Source: Cryptomeria japonica
Taxonomy: Eukaryota; Streptophyta; Pinopsida; Cupressales; Cupressaceae
Direction: 5' to 3'
Assembly (NCBI RefSeq): GCF_030272615.1
Contig: NC_081408.1
Coordinates: forward strand, 311,507,118 to 311,567,117
DNA: 60,000 nucleotides
Shown: positions 10,797 through 21,599 of the stretch, in pieces
Position numbering within the stretch: the first letter of the stretch is position 1
How the letters are laid out: every line of letters begins with the position of its first letter
Program-made: the position numbers and the translations under genes
Notes under the pieces: model-generated
Database searches by the model: none
Seen by the model: the letters and a program-made list of their open reading frames with translations, nothing else
Told to the model about the DNA's origin: nothing

Positions 10797-12000
10797 GAAA
10801 CTCAAGTCCCTTGAGTTGGAATGTCTACAAATTTAGTTCCTTTCTTCTCAATGGCATCCGAAGTCATCCATGTAGCATCTTCTAAAGGTTGATTCCTCCA
10901 TTTGACTAAGTACTCCAAGTAAGTCTTCCTCCTAGTTTGCTTGCTAACCGTTTGATCCAAAATACATTCAATCTCATGTTTGAGTTATGTGGGAAGTCCT
11001 TCCATCATGTCTATAGTAGGTGAATCAGACTGACCTACATCACAAACATCATCAACAAGACCTTTATATGCATATATATAAAAAAAAATTGAATATAGGA
11101 GATAGAACCACATCCGGGGGTAGATCTATTTTGTATGCATTGGTTCCATATATTTTGAGGACCTTGAAAGGACCTATCTTTTTCATGAGAATCTTGGTGT
11201 ATTTCTCCTTAGGGAGTCTCACTTTGTTGAGGTGAATCATCACCACATCTCCCACCTTAAACTAAACATCTCTCCTTTTTAGATCTGTTGCTTGCTTGTA
11301 TTTCTCAGAGTTGTGAATCAGTTTGTCTCTGACTTGTTGGTGTATATCCTTCGTGACTTTAGCAAAGTCATCTGCCTGAGCACTCCTTCTAGAAATATTG
11401 TTCACATCTCTAGGTTCAAGACCACCCTTGGGATGTATGCCATATACAATTTGGAAAGGACTTAACCCTGTACTTCTGTTCACAGAGTCATTATAAGAAA
11501 ATTCTACTTGTGGAATAATGGTATCCCAAGAAGTTCTATGATCCTTGGTCAAGCACCTTAACAAGTTTCCAAGGGACCTATTTATTACCTCAGTCTGCCC
11601 ATTAGATTGAGGATGATAAGCATAATAGAAAGATAAGTTAGTCCCTAACTTATGCCACAAAGTTCTCCAAAAATGTCCTAAAAATTTAGGATCAATGTCC
11701 GAGATAATGCTCAAGGGTAACCCATGAAGTCTGACAATCTTCTTGAAGAATAAACCTGCAATATTAGAAGAATCATGTGTAACCTTGCATGGAAAAAAGT
11801 GTGCCATCTTTGAAAATCGGTCCACCACAACATATATACTGTCATACCCTGATTTAGTCCTAGGGAGACCTAAGAAAAAGTCCATACTAACTGAATCCCA
11901 AGGTTTGCTAAGGATTGGTAAATGAGTATAGATACCTACATTTGAGCTTGTGCCTTTAGCCCTTTGACACACCACACATTCTAAAATAAATTTCCTCATA
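10797..12000 (-). pseudogene. Element D integrase with C-terminal chromodomain
   Basis: The frame 11262-11999 has the zinc-binding end ECVVCQRAKG and core residues at SMDFFLGLPR (Asp), IISDIDPKFLG (Asp) and HPQSNGQTEVINRSLG (Glu), giving the DDE triad. The GPF-type tail MKKIGPFKVLKIYGTNAYKI lies at 11064-11255 after one stop. Further on (about 10850-10990), HEIECILDQTVSKQTRRK and YLEYLVKWRNQPLEDATW match a chromodomain, which steers chromovirus integration to marked chromatin. The aromatic YLVKW and ATW blocks are present. Stop codons lie at 11260 and elsewhere, so it is inactive as read. Confidence 0.88.
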
Positions 12001-12009
12001 TTTGATTAT

Positions 12010-13692
12010 ATTCTTGGCCAAAAGTAGAATCTTCTAAGCAACTCAAGTGTCTTATCAAGTCCAAAAATATCCTGATAAACTCCCACAATTCTTTTCTTTG
12101 ACAATATTCTCCCTTATTGAGCAATTAGGAATACAAACCTGACTACCTTTGAAAAGTAAACCTTCTTGAAGCATATACTCAAAAAATACAGTATGATACC
12201 TTTCATTCATAGCTTGACAAACCTCATAAGCCTCCTTGAAATCTGCATCCTCTTGGTACATATCCTTCATAGCAGTGATCCCCATGCTCTCCAATTGAAT
12301 CTCTTGGATTACCAAGTTCCTCCTACTAAGAGCATCTGTAACTTTATTTGTCACTCCTTTCTTATGCTTGATAGTAAATGTGAAAGCTTGAAGGTACTCC
12401 ATCCACTTCATGTGCTTGTGATTTAGTTTCTCCTACCTATTCAAAAAGATTAGAGAATGGTTATCAGTATATACAACAAATTCCATAGGCAATAGATAAT
12501 GCTTCACCTTCCTAAGAGATTGCACCAAAGCATACATCTCTAGATCATAGGTTGAATATTTTTGGTTTGCTTCATTTAACTTTTCATTGAAAAAGGCCAT
12601 AGGTCTACCCTCTTGACTCAAGACTCCTCCTATAGCCTTCTTAGATGCATCACACTCAATAGTGAAAACCTTATGAAAATCAAGGAGTATTAAGATGGGT
12701 TGCTCTGCAATTTTTGTTTTCAAGAACTCAAAAGACTTATTAGATTCATCATTCCAAGTAAATTGACACTTTCTTCCACCTTTGATGGTATCTATCATAG
12801 GTGCACTAACCCCATTGAAATTGTTAATAAACTTTCTATAAAAGCTTTCTAAGCCATGGAAACTTTTTACCTCACTTGCAAACCTAGGTGTTGGCCAATT
12901 GAGGATTGCCTCCACCTTAGATGGATCCATTCTTAGATTACCTTTGGAGATAACAAATTCAAGAAACACTAGTTCTTCCTGCAAGAAAATACATTTGTCC
13001 AAGTTCATCTTGAGTTTCTCCTCATGCAACCTTTTCAACACCAAATCCAAGTGCATTATATGTTCATTTCTATCTTTACTAAAAATCAGTATATCATCCA
13101 AGTATACTACCACAAAATGATTGATAAAGGGATTAAGAACCTCATTCATTAACCTAATAAATGTACTAGGGGCATTGGAAAGCCCAAATGGAATTACCAT
13201 CTACTCAAATAAGCCTTCATTGGTTTTAAACGTTGTCTTCCATTGGTCTCCATCTCTGATCCTAATTTGGTGATAACCACTTTTCAAGTCTATCTTGGAA
13301 TAGTACTTGGCCCCTCCTAGACAATCCATCAAGTCCTCTATTTTTGGCATTGGGAATATATACCTTATTGTTATCCTATTAATAGCCCTAGAATTTGTAC
13401 ACAACCTCCATGTTCCTTCTTTCTTAGGAGCTAACACTATCGGGGCTGCACATGGACTTATACTCTTCCTAATGAACCCTTTCTCTAGCAATTCTTGGAT
13501 CTGTCTTGCAACTTCTTCATTTTTCGCAAGGGTCAATTTGTAGGCTGCCTTATTAGGCAATGTAGCACTTGGTATAAGGTTAATATAATGATTGATTTTC
13601 CTTTGAGGAGGTAAAGTATCTGTGGTATTGTCTGCAACTATTCCCTTATACTTATCTAGCAGATCTTGAACCTCCTTAGGACCTACTTTCAT
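12010..13692 (-). pseudogene. Element D reverse transcriptase and RNase H
   Basis: A single register runs from 13692 to about 12055. RT motifs are GFIRKSISPCAAPIVLAPKK, WRLCTNSRAIN, YSKIDLKSGYHQIRI and, after a stop at 13201-13203 where a Trp is expected (LFE then stop then MVIPFGLSNAPSTF), the catalytic VVYLDDILIFSK (about 13100). RNase H shows FTIECDASKKAIGGVLSQE, NEANQKYSTYDLEMYAL and FVVYTDNHSL. A second stop at 12433 precedes HMKWMEYLQAFTFTIKHKKG. Only about two stops break 540 codons, so the decay is moderate. A frameshift separates it from the integrase. Confidence 0.92.
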
Positions 13693-14420
13693 ATTTGCCT
13701 CTTGACTCTTAGGCTACTTCTTAAGTTCATCCTTAGGCTTGAAAACTATTGCAAAGAAAGGGGTATCCTTCTCCTTCAAATCTTTCATGAACTCCTTCTC
13801 ATCCACTAGCATGACACTAGTCACAATATGCTTATCCTTACTGTCATCCAGGAGAGGGGTCATGGTGAATTTCTCTCCATTTTTGGTGATGGTATAGACA
13901 ATATTCCTACCTTCATGCCTATAATCTACATCATATTTCTAAGGCCTTCCAAGTAACAAATGACAAGCATCCATTTCTACCACATCACACAACACTCTAT
14001 CCTTGTATTCACCAATTGAAAAGTCTACCCAAACTTGTTCACTAATCAACACTTGTTGTCCTTTGTTTAACCAAGATACTTTATAGGGATAGCTATGAGG
14101 TTTTGTTTGCAGGTTAAGCTTGGTGACCATTTCAATAGAAGATATGTTATCTGTGGACCCAGAATCTACAAACCTTACCTTGTACCTTGCAGGTGGTTCT
14201 GAAAAGGGATTTCCTCTGAGGTGGTTCCTTGTTGATTGGCTCCTTCAAGAGAGTCCTTTTGATCATCAAGATCTCTCCTTGCTCTGGGTCTGCAAGTCTT
14301 GAAGTTGAGGTGTGGTAGGAGGTCATACTTTGACTATCTTCCTCTTGAATCAAATGTGGTCTTCTTTCACCCCCTTGACTACCATTTCCTTGCTTCTCTG
14401 GACATCTAAAGGATTGAAGT
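13693..14420 (-). pseudogene. Element D protease and end of gag
   Basis: Minus-strand reading gives LQSFRCPEKQGN (about 14390-14415), the end of a CCHC knuckle of which the early cysteines are lost, then RTLLKEP and RKSLFRTTCKVQGKVCRF (about 14165-14260). In the next frame are the protease continuation MVTKLNLQTKPHSYPYKVSW and CDVVEMDACHLLLGRP (13939-14130). The DSG active site would fall near 14150, where the frame shifts; I can read the S-G-S-T part only on the other frame. The protein would mature gag-pol. Confidence 0.75.
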
Positions 14421-14699
14421 CCAACCTAGTTAGAAGAGAAACACCTACCACTGAAAACACTATGTCCTCTTCTACCAAACCTTCCTCTACCACTTTCTCT
14501 TCCTCCTCTATAACTACCTCTATTCCCTAATTCTCCTTCATGTTACTAATTTCTTGTTTCTCCTTGGGGTTTCAAAAATGATCCTCTACCATTGAATCTA
14601 CCCTTACCTCTAAAATTGGCACCCCTTCCTCTATTATTGTGTTCTCCTCTCCTCTTTTGTTTCTCCTCATTTGTAAGTTCCATTTGATAACACTTGTGC

Positions 14700-15260
14700 A
14701 CTGATTCAAGATTAAACAAACTTAGTTAATCTTGAATGTTGAACTTAAGGTGATTCATGTACCTTGCTAGCCTTTGTGTCTCACTCTCCAGTATCTTTGC
14801 TTTAAGTGTCATTCTGTGGAACTCCTCAGTGTAAGCACTAACATCCAAATCTTTTTGCCTCAAGTTTTGTAGTTTCTTATGCAGGATTATCTCATAATCC
14901 TCAAGGACAAATTGCTTCTTAACTTCTGCTACCATCTTCTTCCATGAAGTGATGGGATTCTTACCTTCCTCCACTCTTTCCCTTTGTAGGACATTCCACC
15001 AACTAAGGGTAGGACCCTTCAATTTTGACTTATCCACCTTCACTCTTTGGTTGTCTACCACCTCCTCATATTCAAAATAGTTTTCTAATGCCTCAATCCA
15101 ATCCATGCACTCCTCTAGATTCATATTCCCTTGAAACATGGGTAATTCTACCTTAGTGTCTCTTCCGCCTACTCTCTTAAGGGCTTCAATAAATTGCCTT
15201 TGATATGTAGGCATAGATGGATTCTCTCCTTGTTCTTATTCTTCTTTTGCTTCCTCAGAG
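14700..15260 (-). pseudogene. Element D gag
   Basis: Frame 14726-15214 encodes a retrotransposon gag domain: VELPMFQGNMNLEECMDWIE, then LSWWNVLQRERVEEG, KKMVAEVKKQFVLEDYE and LDVSAYTEEFHRMTL. These are the usual landmarks of gypsy capsid (WWN, F-x-P-x-Y-like and YTEEF). It would assemble the particle. It ends in a stop at 14726. A basic, arginine- and glycine-rich region continues to about 14530 in broken frames. Confidence 0.88.
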
Positions 15261-15454
15261 TCTGAGACAACTTCTTTCCTAGCTTGATCCTTCTTCAACT
15301 TTTCTATTTCTGCTTCCATCTTTTTGTTCTTGGCTATTTGCTCCCTCACTATCCTAGCTAATTCTACATTGGTGATTCTAGAGGGTATCTCCTCTTCATT
15401 TTGTACCTATGTCCTATCTCCCATGTTTTAAACTCTTCCCAAGGTTCTTATAGT

Positions 15455-15466
15455 GCTCTGATACCA
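15455..15466 (-). other. Primer binding site of element D
   Basis: GCTCTGATACCA is the reverse complement of TGGTATCAGAGC, the initiator-methionine tRNA primer site, five bases from the LTR start at 15472. Confidence 0.9.
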
Positions 15467-15471
15467 CCTAA

Positions 15472-16916
15472 TGCAAAGGTAGCAACATTAGGGTGGTAAA
15501 CCCCCACACACTCACCTTTTACTCCTTCAATCTCAAGCCCTTAAAGGTTTCAAATCACACCAAACTCAAATTTGAACGTTTAACTCTTACAAGGGTTAGT
15601 AAACTCTTTCACAATGTTCTTAGGTCCTAACAAGACATTTCATAACCTTCTTGTTGCACAAGGGAAATAACTATGCTCATTACACCTAATCACACCTACC
15701 CGGCTAGTAGCCCTATTTTCCTGGTTTTTGGGACTTTATTGCAAAAAGTGCCAAACAATGTCCCAAACAAATTTTAGTTTTAGATACCCTTTTTGAACCT
15801 CTATCAGACTCCAAATAACCAGACCTCCAAACTGCTCTAGCACTCCTAGGCACCTACTTGGGTCACAGACCTAATTGATCAAGTTAGACCTGGGTTACAA
15901 AGGAGGTGTATGGGAATGGGGTCACAAGAAAGATCCAATGCTTCAGAGGGATTTCCCAATGTCTAACTACACCAATGTAATCATCTAATTCAATTTCCCA
16001 TTGTTGTACATCTTGCTATCAATCATTATCTAACAGTTCTAAACTAAACCCTCACAAACATTAGACTAGGGCTTGGTGGAAAAAATACCAAACCAACTCC
16101 TCTGACCTCACCCCTTTGGAATCTCATAATACACCCTCCTAACTTGCATTCTACCAATGGTATTTGAAAACCAATGGCTAGATTACAAGTTAGGGCATCA
16201 TCTATACAACACCCTAGAAAATATAGGGTTTCAGACCTGCAGAGGGTAAAATGACAATATCTTCCTTCAAACACCACTTCAAAGGGTCAAACTAGGCTCA
16301 TTTGAAAGGTAACTTAGTGCTCTTTCCTACCAAGCCATAATTTCATGAAAACATTCAATGCCCTGTATGGAAATGTAACATAGTTCTGGAAAAATCAGGT
16401 TTGTTTATTTCAAATACTCCACCAAACTTCTCAAAACCATCAACAACTATCAACAACCTTTCCTCTTTGGTTGTGCAAGCATATATAGGCTCCTCTCAAT
16501 GACCACAACCAACTTTTAAATGGTTATGATCATTGGAAGGAAGTTACACTCCTACCGGCAACTTTTTCAAAAGTTGCATGACAACAATGACAACAATTTT
16601 GCAACATTTTGCAAATTTAATCACTAAGCACCTAGACCTTGTCAAACACATCCAAGGTCATCATTAAGATTCAAAACACCTAAGACAACATTCTAGGTCA
16701 CATAAACACGAAAATTCATAATTCAAGCCCACATGGCCTAATAGACCTCTAGGTTTATATGTGCACCTGAGAGGTTATTGACCACACAAAGGCATTTTAT
16801 TACATCAAGGGTGATCTTTGAGATCTAACCCATTATTGCAACAAAAGCAAACACGACACTCACTAGACACCCCTAAGCCATGAAAACATTGTCAAAAGTA
16901 GAGGTTCCCTACACCA
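15472..16916 (-). repeat. Element D 5' LTR
   Basis: It begins TGCAAAGGTAGC and ends CTACACCA. It is homologous to 9379-10780 throughout and about 40 bp longer, the difference being small indels (for example near 16690-16730). Confidence 0.9.
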
Positions 16917-17740
16917 TACTATGGATTCTTATAATAGTTACAAAAACTTAAGAAAAATAAATATAAATAGCATGCATACCACAACAGCGTGAATTATGGG
17001 GGTAAAACCCTTTCAAGAGAAAAAAAAACGTACTCTAAAATCCACCTGGAATATCTTATTAAAAATTCAACATGTTACAATATACTTGCAGAGCAAGCTT
17101 TTGAAAAGAGTATCACCAACCAGAGGTTCATAGGTTACTCAATAGCTATAAGACTCTTAAACACAACCACCATCTCATGTACCTCATATGCATAGGAGAT
17201 ACCATACATGAAACTACCAAACTATATCACATAACCATGGGCTAAAACCACCCAATAAAGTGGAATTTGTTTTATCTCCAATCCTAGATGCCCTATTATG
17301 TATCAAAATACACATCAACACATGTACCTCCCTTTTATATCTCATTTATGTGCCTGACATATTTTTTATATTTTTTATTTCAAGAGACCCAACATTTGGA
17401 GGCCATAACTTTTGAATCCAGTGTTTGATTTATGAACAGTTTGAAAAACTTAAAAGATTGTGATGTTCTCTTAAGCAATAACCATCTACACTAATTACAA
17501 AAATTTTCGATTCATTTTGAAGCCTCTAAATCCCTAAAAATTGACTCCAAAACTTTTGTTTGTAACTTTAAAAAATGAAAACTTTAGTATCATCAAATCG
17601 AGACATGATCTTGCAACACAAATTTATTCACATGCTTATCTAGTCAAATGAAAACTTACTAAAATACTAACCTTATGTATATGTAAGGTTGAGACACCTT
17701 TTTCCCAACATTATGGACTTTGTTCAGTGGCCATAGGAGA
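16917..17740 (-). repeat. Element A LTR, second fragment, and unclassified flank
   Basis: 16920-17005 repeats 9296-9378, so the element A LTR resumes here. Where it ends I cannot tell; nothing after about 17200 is recognisable. The rest to 17740 is AT-rich sequence with no credible frame. Confidence 0.5.
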
Positions 17741-17741
17741 C

Positions 17742-18344
17742 CTAAAATAGTTGGTCACATCTCCTTCTAGAAAGAACGGAAAAATGACCCCACCTACTAA
17801 AAAATTGAAGCTCCAACTCCACATTAAAGAAATTGTGAGTGATGGGGAAGACAAAGGTTGGGGAAACACCAACCCCTATAGATCCAATAGGTTGGTACGT
17901 GCATCCAAGGGCTAATTTTAAGGAGGATATAGAGACATTAATCAATTGAAGACCTTGATGAGGTGGAGGCCATTGATGATGAGATGTACATGATTTATTA
18001 CTACATGGTTATTGAAAGTTGAGATCTTGGATAAGAAGATCCACTTGGTGAAGGATGGACACAATTGTGTCAAATGTTCTACCACTATGAAAGGTCTAGC
18101 CACTCTGAAGGTCAAAGCGACAAACTTCAAGAAGAAGATGGTTAGCATCTCCAAGTTTACTTTCAAAGTTATGCATAGTTTAGCAACTACCTTGTGTTTG
18201 TTGGAGAATAAGCTCCTCGATGATGATCCTACTAAGGAGGGAAAATATAAGAAGCTCTTTAAATTACTTACTGAAGAGGGGGAAAATATTTTTTTAATTG
18301 CTTATTCTTTTTCATTTTTGTTGGTCTCTATTGTAGGTTTATAA
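17742..18344 (+). other. Possible decayed coding stretch, unknown family
   Basis: Two plus-strand pieces look more coding-like than their surroundings. One begins MTPPTKKLKLQLHIKEIVSD (about 17780). The other is an open frame at 18012-18344 containing KIHLVKDGHNCVKCSTTMKG and LLDDDPTKEGKYKKLFKLL. The second piece is lysine-rich and hydrophilic until a hydrophobic tail (FSFLLVSIVGL). I know of no family for it. It may be a remnant of an accessory retrotransposon frame or simply chance. Confidence 0.3.
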
Positions 18345-19305
18345 ACTCTAATATTGTTTTTAACTCATTTTTCTCTAACTTCTAGTTTATGTTTTTGATA
18401 TCTTATATGGACTATGGTGCTATCAATCTCTTTTTAATGGCCTGCTAGTGATTTATTAGGGCTTTCTACATTTGAGGGTCAACACCCTTATTTTTTTTGT
18501 TAATATATCAAAAACAATTTATGAAGCATATCAATGTCGATAATATGAAAAATTTGTACAATCATGATTTCTATTTTTTTAAGAGAGTATCTTGATGCAT
18601 TAAGGTATTAAAAAATAATAATATTGTGAACAAATTTGAATCTCTTATTGATAGTAAGTAGGGTAGTTGGAGGCTTGATTGGATGATAGTTTCACCAAGT
18701 AGCATAATAATAAACCTACATGTAACAAGTAGAAGAAATTATAATTTCCTTGATGCAAATCAATATACAACAATTCAATAAGATAACCTAAGCCAAAGGG
18801 TTACCACCAAGTAGAACAAACCAATTGTAATTATTATGAATTACAAGTGAGCAAAGATTGGAATCCTTTATGTCAGACACACAAATACATTTCACCAATG
18901 AAAATTTTGAGTAGCTCACTAAAATCACAATTTTATATGTATCTTTAGACACTTTTACAAGCATATTATTATTAAATAACCCTCTATATTATCATTTTCT
19001 CCATTTCTCTTTGTTCCTTTTCCTTCTTGTCTTCCTTTCTTCAAATGTAATTTAGTTATTACATCTTCTTTACCTCTTTACAACCTACACTTATGATACC
19101 ATGTACAAACTCTATCCCTTAAGCTATATTTGAGAATGGTTAGACCTCGAACTAAAAATTTGATTAAAAATGAAAAAGATTTCTCAATTATCTAAGATTA
19201 GCTTATTTAAATTTAATTTTATTTCATGTGATAGTGATATATTTGGAAGACTTAACCTCTTGAAAAATATTATTATTACTATCAATTAAAAAACAAAGAT
19301 GCTTT
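18345..19305. other. AT-rich interval without recognised features
   Basis: No frame, repeat or motif stands out. Short ATT and AAT runs are frequent. It is the left flank of element E. Confidence 0.6.
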
Positions 19306-20173
19306 TGTTGAACACACCATTGGATAGAGAGAGGGAGTTCAAACCTTAATTTTTGATCTTATAAACTTCAAACCACAACTATATAATTACTTCGGTATTA
19401 AATCATGAAATCACAAAGCACAAAAAATACATGAACACAAAATTTATATGGAAAACTCTAAGAAAGGAAAAACTAACACTAAAAATATGAATATAGTTTC
19501 TTACAATGTTGCATCTAGAACTTACTACCCTTGAAAGGACTTGCAAAACTAAGGCACACAACCTTAGGGAAAGATACAAAAAGCTATCAAGAGACCTATT
19601 GTCTTTTGATAGAGAAAGGAATATTTAAATTGAAATGAACAAGATCTCCTAATCATGAAATTGTCCTTGAACCATTGTGTCAAGTGATCAATATCGTGGC
19701 AAACACCTATGAATTGAAACACTATCTTAGAACATTATCACATTGAAGATATCATTATCAAAGTTCTTCACAACTAACTTTGACACATCTACAACACTAA
19801 ATCTTCATGTAAATCATTCAATCTATTGCACATGAATTAACACACATCCCATACCTTCACTCACACATTTGGATTTATTTCTATACAAGATTACTCATTA
19901 ACACCCTTAACTAGGTTGGCAATAGATAAAATATACATTATTACATAAATTTGGCCACCCATACTAAAAATATCCATTCCAATCCACTCCAATAGAAAGA
20001 GAGGACCAAAATATATCACAATACATTCTTTCCAAATAATTATGATGAACCACATATCCTAACACATCCTCCAAGGTTGGCATCAAATGAAACATGTAGA
20101 TAAATATTAAAGCACATTAAATAGTCAGCTCAAAAACCATTTTCCAATGCAAATAACACAATGCAGATCTCCA
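19306..20173 (-). repeat. Element E 3' LTR, left part
   Basis: It starts TGTTGAACACACCATTGG and runs to the F insertion site. It aligns to 36416-36517 and 43211-44020. The words AACTTACTRCCCTTGAAAGG and AAGGCACACAACCTTAGGG are easy landmarks shared with the right copy. Confidence 0.85.
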
Positions 20174-21284
20174 TGATGGTCGCGAAAAACACTGAGAGGG
20201 GGGGTGAATCAATGACACCAAAACATGCATAACTCTAAACACTAATCGGTAGATGAACTTAACTAAGAATTTTCAAACAAAATACATGCTATCCAAAATG
20301 AAATAACAACATCCACATAAAGAAGAACATCCACCATAACACAAGTGTTTATATGTGGAAATCCCAAATAGGTAAGAACCATGGTGAGATGGAACTCACA
20401 AGTTAACTATCTGTAGTAATAGAAAACTGGCTGGTTAAGGTCTTACAAAGAGCTCTGCTAGGAGCAAATCTTGTTAGAGATCCCAAGATTGATTAGAAGC
20501 TTATACCCTGTTAAGAGTACTACCCTATTAAGAGTAACCTTGCTGGAGGATTTTAGAATCTAAACTAATGGATCATCTTGTTAGAGAATTTGTACAATGA
20601 AGCTTGTTAGAGCTTACCCGATTAGGGGATTTTATTCTGTTATAATGATTAGAAAACAACAAGAAAGATTTGATCTGTTCTGAGTAGCACAAAACTTGCT
20701 TGATCAGATCATTCTAAGTACATTCAACACTGCTCTCTATCTAAACACTTATCGCTCTTCAACAAAAGTATTCGCATAGATCACCTCTTCTATATATGCT
20801 CTCTCTTTTTCATCTCTTATAAAATGCTTCACTAAGATGTCTTTAAATAGACATTCAAACCTTATGTTGGTCATAGGAAAAACATTTCCTAGGTGCAGTG
20901 TATCTAGACATTTAAACATAACTCATCACAAAAATGACCGCCAAACAAACGGTGTTGGTAACACATCACAAAATCAGATACCGGTTAGAGCAGTCAATAC
21001 CAGTTGGAATAAAACTAGTGAATCATTGTCCTAGAATCTTCCACTTGATCTTCACCTTCAAATTTATCTTCATTTTTATGTCGACCTAGTGTAATCATAG
21101 GTTATCTCTTAGGCACATACCGCTTGACACAAAGTACTGGTTAGAGATAGACCTTAAACATACCGGTTAGTAGTGTAAACCAATTGAAGTTACACCGGTA
21201 GTCAATGTAATCATATATGTGTGTGAGAGTGTTTCATCAATGATAACAAGTGATGAATACATTACAATTATCATCAAATGAACA
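20174..21284 (-). repeat. Element F 3' LTR
   Basis: It begins TGATGGTCGCGAAAAAC and ends AATGAACA before the polypurine tract. It carries ACTGAGAGGGGGGGTGAATC (20191-20210) and a GTGGAAATCCC...AAGAACCATGGTGAGATGG block (about 20356-20394). Homologous to 26478-27550. The frame 20837-21034 recurs at 27122-27355 only because it lies in the LTR. Confidence 0.92.
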
Positions 21285-21297
21285 ATCTCCCCCTTTG
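21285..21297 (-). other. Polypurine tract of element F
   Basis: AATCTCCCCCTTTGG directly follows the LTR, i.e. a purine tract CCAAAGGGGGAGAT in element sense. Further C-rich copies lie at about 21400 (CTCCCCCTTAATGC) and 21460 (CTCCCCCTTTGACAACA). Confidence 0.85.
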
Positions 21298-21599
21298 GCA
21301 TTGATGGCAACACTTAGAAAATTTTAGAATAATATAATACCACTAAGTGTGCATACACAATATATTTACATATTTACTCATATTCCCCTTTTAATCCAAT
21401 ACTCCCCCTTAATGCATGCATAAATACAAAATTTTCAAAAAAACACATACATATTATTACTCCCCCTTTGACAACAATGCCAAAATGATAAAGTAAAATA
21501 TATACATATATATAGAAAATTTGTATCAAAGTGTTCATCATATATTACAATTTTAAACAAGTTCATGCATTGGCTATTCTCATGAAAATATTATTGAAA

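Larger units (their letters stand above)
9379..16916 (-). mobile_element. Element D, Ty3/gypsy chromovirus, full structure but decayed
   Basis: It has two LTRs (9379-10780 and 15472-16916), a PBS (15455-15466), a polypurine tract (about 10781-10796) and, on the minus strand, gag, protease, reverse transcriptase, RNase H, integrase and chromodomain in gypsy order. About 7.5 kb in all. LTR divergence looks like several percent by eye, so it is not recent. No matching 5-bp target duplication is seen (GGTAA left, TACTA right). Instead about 85 bp of element A LTR is present on both sides. Confidence 0.9.
7254..17200 (-). mobile_element. Element A, minus-strand Ty1/copia, host of B and D
   Basis: Integrase end (7265-7500), pre-integrase (7627-7900), protease-like segment (8060-8250), gag (8300-9120) and primer binding site (9213-9225) run in order on the minus strand. 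Its 5' LTR starts at 9228, is broken by D, and resumes at 16920. The right end is not visible; I place it only approximately. RT, RNase H and the 3' LTR would lie left of B, outside the window. All frames are broken. Confidence 0.75.
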
